Source: Phenylobacterium sp. (GTDB lineage: Bacteria > Pseudomonadota > Alphaproteobacteria > Caulobacterales > Caulobacteraceae). From it: a DNA stretch of 6,196 nucleotides. Shown here one piece after another: positions 1 through 4,756 of the stretch. The position numbers and the translations under genes are program-made. Every line of letters starts with the position of its first letter. Position 1 is the first letter of the stretch. The notes beneath the pieces were generated by a model that was not told the origin of the DNA, did no database searches, and worked only from the letters and a program-made list of their open reading frames with translations. The stretch covers positions 1 to 6,196 of the forward strand of contig JAQVDF010000133.1 of assembly GCA_028698405.1 (NCBI GenBank). The letters are read 5' to 3'.

Positions 1-281
1 TGGCCTCGGCGGCCCTCGACCGGTTCTGCGCCATCCTCGGCAGCGTGGCCGGCGACCTGGCCCTGACCTACGGCGCGCGCGGCGGGGTCTACGTCTCCGG
101 CGGCATCGCCCCGCGGCTCCTGGACCGTCTGGCCTCCGGCAGCTTCCGCGGCCGGTTCGAGGACAAGTGCCGACTGACCGACTACGTGCGGGACATTCCC
201 ACCTACGTGATGATGCATCCCTACTCGGCGCTGGTGGGCGCGGCCCGCGAGCTCGAACAGCTGGAAAGGGGCGGGTTTTGA
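1..281 (+). CDS. glk: Glucokinase, C-terminal part (5' end outside window)
   Basis: This is the last 92 residues of an E. coli-type glucokinase, which phosphorylates glucose to glucose-6-phosphate with ATP in the cytoplasm. The frame is open from base 3 to the TGA at 279-281, so the gene begins before the window. The GTG at 45 lies inside the domain and is not a start. The visible part carries the conserved block GGVYVSGGIAPR (residues 27-38 of the visible part) and then FEDKCRLTDYVRDIPTYVM (52-70). By family knowledge these match the C-terminal 'GGVYIAGGI...FEDKGR...IPVYLI' region of the PF02685 glucokinases. The gene overlaps the following KDPG aldolase gene by four bases, which points to one Entner-Doudoroff transcript. 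The ATP and glucose sites of the N-terminal half cannot be checked here. Confidence 0.93.
   Translation, partial: ASAALDRFCAILGSVAGDLALTYGARGGVYVSGGIAPRLLDRLASGSFRGRFEDKCRLTDYVRDIPTYVMMHPYSALVGAARELEQLERGGF
265..271 (+). promoter_or_regulatory. Ribosome binding site supporting the TTG start of eda
   Basis: The purine run AAAGGGG sits six bases before the TTG at 278, inside the last codons of glucokinase. It is the reason for choosing this non-ATG start over the upstream in-frame GTG at 167, which would place more than 100 bases of gene overlap and a non-homologous arginine-rich leader before the conserved domain. Confidence 0.55.
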
Positions 282-895
282 GGATCGAAGAGGTGTTGTC
301 CCTCGCCCCGGTCGTGCCGGTCCTGACCATCGAGGACGCCGATCACGCCGTGCCGCTGGCCCGGGCGCTGGTGGCCGGCGGGCTCTATGCGCTGGAGGTC
401 ACCCTGCGCACGCCCGCGGGGCTGGAATCCATCCGCCGCATCGCCGCCGAGGTGGCGGAGGCGGTCCCCGGCGTCGGCACGGTGACCAGCCGCGAGCAGC
501 GCGCCGCCGCGGCGCAGGCGGGCGCCAGGTTCGCCGTCAGCCCGGGCCTGATCGACGGCGAGGGGCCCGAGGGGCCGATTCCGCTGCTGCCCGGGATCGC
601 CACCGCCACCGAACTGATGTGGGGCCTCAAGCACGGCCTTGCCTGCTTCAAGCTGTTCCCGGCCAACGTCGTCGGCGGCGTCGCAGCGCTGAAAGCCTTC
701 GCCGGCCCCTTCCCAGACGCGAGGTTCTGCCCCACCGGCGGGATCGACGCGGGCAACGCCCCCGACTACCTCGCCCTGCCCAACGTCGCCTGCGTCGGCG
801 GCAGCTGGGTCGCCCCCGCCGACGCCGTCCGCGCCGGCGACTGGGCGCGCATCACCGAACTCGCGAAAGCCGCGGCGAAGTTGAAGGCGAAATAG
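278..895 (+). CDS. eda: 2-dehydro-3-deoxy-phosphogluconate (KDPG) aldolase
   Basis: This 205-residue class I aldolase cleaves KDPG to pyruvate and glyceraldehyde-3-phosphate, the final step of the Entner-Doudoroff pathway. Seen in the sequence: LEVTLRT (39-45) with E40 and R44, GVGTVTS (65-71), SPG (88-90), CFKLFPAN (123-130) with the Schiff-base lysine K125, and FCPTGGI (150-156) in the phosphate-binding region. By alignment from memory these correspond to Glu45, Arg49, Thr73 and Lys133 of E. coli Eda. The C-terminal stretch GGSWVAPADAVRAGDW also follows E. coli closely. N130 stands where E. coli has Glu in 'FPAE', a small deviation. The start is the TTG that overlaps the glucokinase stop (TTGA, 278-281), preceded by a purine-rich ribosome site. 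Translation from here gives an N-terminus a few residues shorter than E. coli. GTG at 293 and TTG at 296 are possible later starts. Translational coupling with glk is likely. Confidence 0.93.
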   Translation: MRIEEVLSLAPVVPVLTIEDADHAVPLARALVAGGLYALEVTLRTPAGLESIRRIAAEVAEAVPGVGTVTSREQRAAAAQAGARFAVSPGLIDGEGPEGPIPLLPGIATATELMWGLKHGLACFKLFPANVVGGVAALKAFAGPFPDARFCPTGGIDAGNAPDYLALPNVACVGGSWVAPADAVRAGDWARITELAKAAAKLKAK

Positions 896-903
896 CGAAA
901 TCT

Positions 904-932
904 CTTCCTCCCCCCATGACTGGGAGGAGAAG
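904..932. terminator. Possible hairpin between convergent genes
   Basis: In the 42-base gap between eda and the convergent crotonase gene, CCTCCC (907-912) can pair with GGGAGG (922-927) across a nine-base loop. The flanking CTT and AAG extend the stem with a bulge. There is no T-run on either strand, so it is at best a weak or factor-assisted bidirectional terminator. The location is the main support. Confidence 0.3.
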
Positions 933-937
933 CGAGC

Positions 938-1723
938 CTACCGCCCCTTGAAGTTCCCCAGCCGGCGCTCGTTCACCGAGCGGATGCCTTCCTGGAAGTC
1001 CTCGGTCTTGCGCAGCCAGGCCTGTTCGACGAACTCGCGGTTCGTCGCCTCGCGGACCGCCGTTGCGAGGTCGCCGCGGAGGGTCTTGCGGGTGGAGACG
1101 ATGGCCAGCGGCGCGTTCTCGGCGATCTCGCGGGCCAGCGAGAAGGCCGCGTCGCGCAACTCGCCCAGGTTCACGATATGGTCGGCGAGCCCCCAGGCCA
1201 GCGCCTCGTCGGCCTTCACCCGGCGGCTGGTCAGGAACATCAGCTCGGCGCGGCCGTGGCCGATCAGGCGCGGCAGGGTGTGGGTCAGGCCGAAGCCCGG
1301 GTGGAAGCCCAGCCGGGTGAAGTTGGCCGAGAACCTCGCCTCGTGGGCGGCCACGCGGAAGTCGCCGATGAGGGCCAGGCCCAGCCCCGCGCCCACCGCC
1401 GCGCCCTGCACGGCCACCACGATGGGCTTCTGCACCGCATAGAGCCGCACCGCTTGGTCGTAGAGCGGGTTGCTGGTCTCGTTCTCGATGCCGTGGTCGC
1501 CGTCGGTCGAGACGAGATCGGCGCCGGCGCAGAAGGCCTTGCCCTCGGTGCGCAGGACGGTGGCCCGGCAGTCCGCCTCCTTGTCGAGATCCTCCAGCGC
1601 GTCGGCCAGGTCGCTCATCAGCGTGACCGAGACGTGATTGTTGGGCGGGCGATCGATGATCACCTCGGCGATGTGGCCCGCATGGAGGCTCACGCTGACG
1701 TGCTGGCCGTACTTGTCTTTCAT
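938..1723 (-). CDS. Crotonase-fold protein (enoyl-CoA hydratase/isomerase family) lacking both canonical Glu residues
   Basis: This 261-residue protein has the usual length of the crotonase superfamily, whose members act on acyl-CoA thioesters through an oxyanion hole that stabilises an enolate. Seen: the oxyanion-hole segment GKAFCAGADL (61-70), the second segment VQGAAVGAGLGLALIGDFRVAA (105-126), and FSANFTRLGFHPGFGLTHTLPRLIG (131-155). Aligned by eye with rat mitochondrial enoyl-CoA hydratase, Glu144 becomes G115 and Glu164 becomes F135. Simple hydratase chemistry is therefore doubtful. H141 and H148 are nearby polar candidates, but this is inference. The ATG at 1723 overlaps the TGA of the upstream acyl-CoA dehydrogenase gene (ATGA), so the two are almost certainly co-translated. 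A weak purine stretch GGGGA lies seven bases before the start. The open frame runs on upstream through the dehydrogenase gene, but that extension is an arginine/glycine-rich shadow translation. The substrate is unknown. Confidence 0.88.
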   Translation of the reverse strand: MKDKYGQHVSVSLHAGHIAEVIIDRPPNNHVSVTLMSDLADALEDLDKEADCRATVLRTEGKAFCAGADLVSTDGDHGIENETSNPLYDQAVRLYAVQKPIVVAVQGAAVGAGLGLALIGDFRVAAHEARFSANFTRLGFHPGFGLTHTLPRLIGHGRAELMFLTSRRVKADEALAWGLADHIVNLGELRDAAFSLAREIAENAPLAIVSTRKTLRGDLATAVREATNREFVEQAWLRKTEDFQEGIRSVNERRLGNFKGR

Positions 1724-2886
1724 CGCCGGGTCCCCAGGAGGTTGCGCCCCACCACCCATTTGTGGACCTCGGTGGGGCCGTCGTAGATGCGCATGGTGCG
1801 CAGCTTGGTGCTCATCAGCTGCAGCGGCAGCTCCTTGGTCATGCCCATGGCGCCGACCATCTGCATGGCGTGGTCCACGACCTCGTAGGCCATCTCGGTC
1901 GCGAAGGCCTTGATCATCGAGATCTCGTTGCGGACATCCTGGCCGCGGTCGAGCTTCCAGGCGCAGTGGTAGGTCATCAGCCGCGCGGCGTGGATCTGGG
2001 TGGCCGCGTCCGCCACCCACCACTGCACCGCCTGCCGCTCGGACAGCGGCGTGCCGAAGGTTTTCCGCTGCGGCGCGTATTCGATCATCATGTCGAGCGC
2101 CCGCTGGGCCATGCCGATCGACCAGGCCGCCATCTCGATGCGCCGGGTGCCGAGCCGGATCTGCATCGGCGCGAAGCCCGCGCCTTCCTGGCCCAGCAGC
2201 TTCCAGCCCTCGACCCGGCAGTCCTCCAGCGCCACCTCGTAGGTCGCCGCCCCGCCGATCATCGGAATCTTGCGCAGGACCTTGAAGCCCGGGGCGTCCC
2301 GGTCGACCAGGAAGGCGGAGATCTCCGGCCGCGCGCCCTCCGGCTTCTTGGTGATCGCCATCAGGATGGTGAAGTCGGCCTCCTCGGCGCGGCTGATCCA
2401 GATCTTGCGGCCGTTGATCACCCAGTCGTCGCCATCGCGCACCGCCCGGGTGCTCATGCTCATCGGGTCGGCGCCCGCGCCCGGCTCGGAGATGCCGATG
2501 GCCGAGACGGTGTCGCCGCGGACGTAGGGCGCGAGGTAGGCCTCCCGCTGCCGCTCGTTCACCGTGGCCATCATCATCCGCAGGTTCGGGCTGTCCGGCG
2601 GCAGGGTGTAGGGGGTGATCGAGCGGCCGAGCTCCTCGTTGACCCCGACCATGGCTACCGACGGCAGATCCGAGCCGCCGACATCCTCGGGCGCGTCCAG
2701 GCCCCAGAGGCCCAGCTCCCTGGACACCTCGTCCAGCCGCCGGCGCTCGTCCTCGGTGATCCCCAGGCCCCCGCCGCGGGCCTCGCGTTCCAGCACCTTC
2801 GGCTCCAGGGGCGTCAGCTCGTCGCGGACGAACCGCGCGACCAAGTCCTTGAGCATCCGGTGTTCTTCGGACAGCTCGAAGTCCAT
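1720..2886 (-). CDS. Acyl-CoA dehydrogenase (FAD-dependent)
   Basis: This 388-residue, full-length acyl-CoA dehydrogenase would oxidise an acyl-CoA to the 2-enoyl-CoA and pass electrons through FAD to electron-transfer flavoprotein. The N-terminus MDFELSEEHRMLKDLVARF is typical of the family. Seen: the first signature GISEPGAGADPMSMS (131-145), WVINGRKIWIS (155-165), the C-terminal helical domain with QRKTFGTPLSERQAVQ (273-288), the second signature around QMVGAMGMTKE (342-352), and IYDGPTEVHKWVVGRNLLG (367-385). The usual catalytic glutamate of the 'YEGT' motif is replaced by D369. The alternative base position of the isovaleryl-CoA type, in the helix near 246-252, holds no aligned glutamate. 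The YDGPTEVH form resembles the ACAD10/ACAD11-like and related bacterial branch, by recall. The start is the ATG at 2886 with a strong GGGAGGTG ahead. The gene is the first of a two-gene unit with the crotonase-fold gene and is divergent from a CoA-transferase. The substrate cannot be deduced. Confidence 0.94.
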   Translation of the reverse strand: MDFELSEEHRMLKDLVARFVRDELTPLEPKVLEREARGGGLGITEDERRRLDEVSRELGLWGLDAPEDVGGSDLPSVAMVGVNEELGRSITPYTLPPDSPNLRMMMATVNERQREAYLAPYVRGDTVSAIGISEPGAGADPMSMSTRAVRDGDDWVINGRKIWISRAEEADFTILMAITKKPEGARPEISAFLVDRDAPGFKVLRKIPMIGGAATYEVALEDCRVEGWKLLGQEGAGFAPMQIRLGTRRIEMAAWSIGMAQRALDMMIEYAPQRKTFGTPLSERQAVQWWVADAATQIHAARLMTYHCAWKLDRGQDVRNEISMIKAFATEMAYEVVDHAMQMVGAMGMTKELPLQLMSTKLRTMRIYDGPTEVHKWVVGRNLLGTRR

Positions 2887-2888
2887 GA

Positions 2889-2896
2889 CACCTCCC
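2889..2896 (-). promoter_or_regulatory. Ribosome binding site of the acyl-CoA dehydrogenase gene
   Basis: On the minus strand GGGAGGTG ends two bases before the ATG at 2886, so GGAGG is four bases from the start. It is a strong match to the anti-Shine-Dalgarno sequence with a rather short spacer, and it fixes the start of this gene. Confidence 0.7.
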
Positions 2897-2910
2897 GTTT
2901 GCGGCTTGAG

Positions 2911-2960
2911 CCGGTCTTTTGGGCATCGTAGCCAGTGAAGAGCGGTCGGCGAAAGACCGG
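2911..2960. repeat. Perfect 9-bp inverted repeat, candidate operator
   Basis: CCGGTCTTT at 2911-2919 is matched exactly by its reverse complement AAAGACCGG at 2952-2960, with 32 bases between the arms. The arm centres are 41 bp apart, close to four helical turns, so both would face the same side of the DNA. A partial third copy of the core, CGGTC, lies at 2943-2947. The position between divergent genes fits a shared regulator binding site. The arms also flank the presumed promoter space. No particular regulator family is implied by the motif. Confidence 0.45.
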
Positions 2961-2966
2961 CGCCGT

Positions 2967-2976
2967 AAGGGGAGGG
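2967..2976 (+). promoter_or_regulatory. Ribosome binding site of the CoA-transferase gene
   Basis: AAGGGGAGGG, with GGAGG at 2971-2975, lies six bases before the ATG at 2982. It decides the start in favour of 2982 over the in-frame TTG at 2919, which has no such site and would add an arginine/lysine-rich leader overlapping the candidate operator. Confidence 0.75.
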
Positions 2977-2981
2977 ACCAG

Positions 2982-4205
2982 ATGGCCCTGAAAAAAGAGC
3001 TGGAGCGCGAGGCCACCGGGCCGCTCAAGGGCGTGCGCATCCTCGACATGACCAGCGTGGTGTTCGGCGCCTATGCGACCCAGATCCTGGCCGACCAGGG
3101 CGCCGAGGTGATCAAGCTGGAGGACCCCGGCTCCTCACGCGGCGACGGCGGGGACATCATGCGCTGGACCGGCCATGTGCCCGGCGAGGCGCCGCGCGAC
3201 ATGGGCCCGATCTTTCTGACCATCAACCGCAACAAGCGGTCGGTCTTCCTCGACCTGCGCCAGCCCCACGCGGTCGAGAAGGTGAAGCGCCTGGTGAAGA
3301 CCTGCGACGTGCTGACCACCTCGATCCGCTACAAGGGCCTGGAGCGGCTTGGCCTCGACTACGAGAGCGTCAAGGCGATCAAGCCGGACATCGTCTACGT
3401 GCATGCGGCCGGCTACGGCTCGGACGGGCCCTACGCGGGCGAGCCGGCCTACGACGACCTGATCCAGGCCGCTTCCGGCCTCGGCGACCTGCTCAGCCGG
3501 ACCGACGGCAACCCCCAGCCGCGCATCCTGCCGACCCTGGTGGCCGACAAAGCCTCGGGCCTGTTCATGGCCCAGGCGGTCACCGCCGCCCTGTTCCACA
3601 AGGAGCGCACCGGCGAGGGCCAGTTCGTCGAGGTGCCGATGCTGGAGTGCATGACCAGCTTCACCCTCGTCGAGCACTACTACGACCACGTCTTCGAGCC
3701 GCCGATCGGCCAGTGGGGCTACAGCCGGGTGGTCAACCCGAACCGCCGGCCGTTCCGGACCAAGGACGGCTACATCGGCCTTCTGCCCTACACCGACAGC
3801 CAGTGGGACCAGTTCTTCGAGGTGGCCGGCTGGGGCGACACCGTGGCCAAGGACCCGCGCTTCTGCGACTGGGCGACCCGGGCCCGGCATACCCACGAGC
3901 TCTACGCCCTGGTGGAGACGGTGACGGTCGAGCGGACCACCCAGGAGTGGCTGGATCTGCTCAAGCCGCTGTCGATCCCGGTGCGCAAGCTGAACCGGCT
4001 GGGCGACCTGGAGGAGGACCCGCACCTGGAGGCCGTCGGCTTCTTCCAGCAGTACCTCCACCCGGACCTCGGCTACTACAAGCAGATGAAGCCGCCGGTG
4101 AAGTTCTCCAGGACACCGGCCAACATCCGCCGGCATCCGCCCAGGCTCGGCGAGCACACCGTCGAGGTGCTGGCCGAGATCGAGGCGGACGCACCCGCGG
4201 AGTAG
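2982..4205 (+). CDS. CaiB/BaiF-family (class III) CoA-transferase
   Basis: This 407-residue protein has the normal length of class III CoA-transferases, which move CoA between carboxylic acids through an enzyme-bound aspartyl-CoA intermediate. Seen: the N-terminal block GPLKGVRILDMTSVVFGAYATQILADQGAEVIKLEDPGSSRGD (13-55), NRNKRSVFLDL (82-92), the YGSDGPYAGEPAYDDLIQAASG segment (145-166), and LVADKASGLFMAQAVTAALFHKERTGEGQFVEV (186-218). D189 aligns with the catalytic aspartate (Asp169 in formyl-CoA transferase, by recall). A C-terminal segment with EDPHLEAVGFF (345-355) is also family-typical. The start at 2982 is set by a good ribosome site and by family alignment. The gene is divergent from the dehydrogenase/crotonase pair, so it probably supplies or recycles the CoA-ester those enzymes use. 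Racemases such as alpha-methylacyl-CoA racemase share the fold and cannot be fully excluded, but the sequence reads more like a transferase. The acid and CoA donor are unknown. Confidence 0.92.
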   Translation: MALKKELEREATGPLKGVRILDMTSVVFGAYATQILADQGAEVIKLEDPGSSRGDGGDIMRWTGHVPGEAPRDMGPIFLTINRNKRSVFLDLRQPHAVEKVKRLVKTCDVLTTSIRYKGLERLGLDYESVKAIKPDIVYVHAAGYGSDGPYAGEPAYDDLIQAASGLGDLLSRTDGNPQPRILPTLVADKASGLFMAQAVTAALFHKERTGEGQFVEVPMLECMTSFTLVEHYYDHVFEPPIGQWGYSRVVNPNRRPFRTKDGYIGLLPYTDSQWDQFFEVAGWGDTVAKDPRFCDWATRARHTHELYALVETVTVERTTQEWLDLLKPLSIPVRKLNRLGDLEEDPHLEAVGFFQQYLHPDLGYYKQMKPPVKFSRTPANIRRHPPRLGEHTVEVLAEIEADAPAE

Positions 4206-4207
4206 CC

Positions 4208-4756
4208 ATGCGCATCGCGGTGGTGGGCACGTCGGGGGCGGGCAAGTCGACCCTGGCCGAGCGGCTCGCCGCCGCCCTCCACGTCCCGTACATCGAGCTC
4301 GACGCCATCAACTGGCAGCCGGGCTGGGTGGGGCTGAACGAGACCGATGTGCCGGAGTTCAAGCGGCGCGTGGATGCGGCCATCGCCGCCGAGGCGTGGG
4401 TGCTGGCCGGCAATTACGGCGACGTGCGCGACGCGGTCTGGTCGCGGGCCACCGACCTCGTCTGGCTCGACTATTCGCGGGCCGTGGTCATGCGCCGGGT
4501 GATGTGGCGCTCCTTCGTGCGCTCGCTCAGCCGACGCGAGCTGTGGCCCGGCACCGGCAACCGCGAGGAGTGGCGGAAGTGGCTGGAGCCGGAGCATCCG
4601 ATGCGCTGGGCCTGGTCGACCCACCATCGCCGTCGGCGGGAATACGCCCAGCGCATCGCCGATCCCAGGTGGGCGCACCTGCGGGTGCATCGCCTGACCC
4701 GCCCGCGGGAGGCGGACGCGCTGGAGACGCGGCTGACGGGCGAGGCGGGCGCCTAA
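4208..4756 (+). CDS. P-loop NTPase, 'DNA topology modulation protein'/adenylate-kinase-like
   Basis: This 182-residue cytoplasmic protein starts with a Walker A motif, GTSGAGKST (7-15), directly after a short beta strand. It continues with YIELDAINWQPGW (28-40), AWVLAGNYGDVRDAVW (63-78), DLVWLDYSR (83-91) and an arginine-rich helix leading to ELWPGTGNREEW (111-122). This order (LD-x-x-x-W-x-x-x-W, GNY, WLDY, GNRE) is the hallmark of the small proteins annotated as topology modulation protein or FlaR-like, which resemble nucleotide or shikimate kinases. No reaction has been firmly assigned to that family as far as I know. The gene starts two bases after the CoA-transferase stop, with CGGAG (4198-4202) five bases ahead, so the two are probably co-transcribed. 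The functional link to CoA chemistry is unclear and may be incidental. Its TAA shares three bases with the stop of the convergent glycosyltransferase gene. Confidence 0.85.
   Translation: MRIAVVGTSGAGKSTLAERLAAALHVPYIELDAINWQPGWVGLNETDVPEFKRRVDAAIAAEAWVLAGNYGDVRDAVWSRATDLVWLDYSRAVVMRRVMWRSFVRSLSRRELWPGTGNREEWRKWLEPEHPMRWAWSTHHRRRREYAQRIADPRWAHLRVHRLTRPREADALETRLTGEAGA

Larger units (their letters stand above)
2887..2981. promoter_or_regulatory. Divergent intergenic control region
   Basis: These 95 bases separate the divergent acyl-CoA dehydrogenase and CoA-transferase genes, so they should hold promoters for both transcripts. No convincing -35/-10 pair was found on either strand. On the minus strand GCTACGAT (around 2926-2933) weakly recalls an alphaproteobacterial -10 box. 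The region holds a perfect 9-bp inverted repeat and a third partial copy of its core, described separately. Confidence 0.6.

Noticed and set aside
1762..2931. 389-residue plus-strand open frame opposite the acyl-CoA dehydrogenase
   Set aside because: It is an antisense shadow caused by high GC. It is rich in His, Arg, Leu and Gly, shows no recognisable motif, and the other strand encodes a complete enzyme.
2919..2981. TTG at 2919 as start of the CoA-transferase
   Set aside because: It has no ribosome site, gives a charged non-homologous leader and overlaps the inverted repeat, while ATG 2982 has a strong site at the right distance.
1724..3049. Upstream extension of the crotonase frame on the minus strand, giving a 703-residue open frame
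   Set aside because: The translation is rich in Arg, Gly and Ala with no domain, and it overlaps the clear acyl-CoA dehydrogenase gene in another frame. The family start is the ATG at 1723.
3135..4157. 340-residue minus-strand open frame opposite the CoA-transferase
   Set aside because: It is low-complexity Val/Leu/Arg/His/Gly text without motifs, mirrored on a complete, well-conserved gene.
3647..4207. Long upstream extension of the P-loop frame inside the CoA-transferase gene
   Set aside because: It is shadow coding in another frame. The Walker A strand begins right at ATG 4208, which has its own ribosome site.
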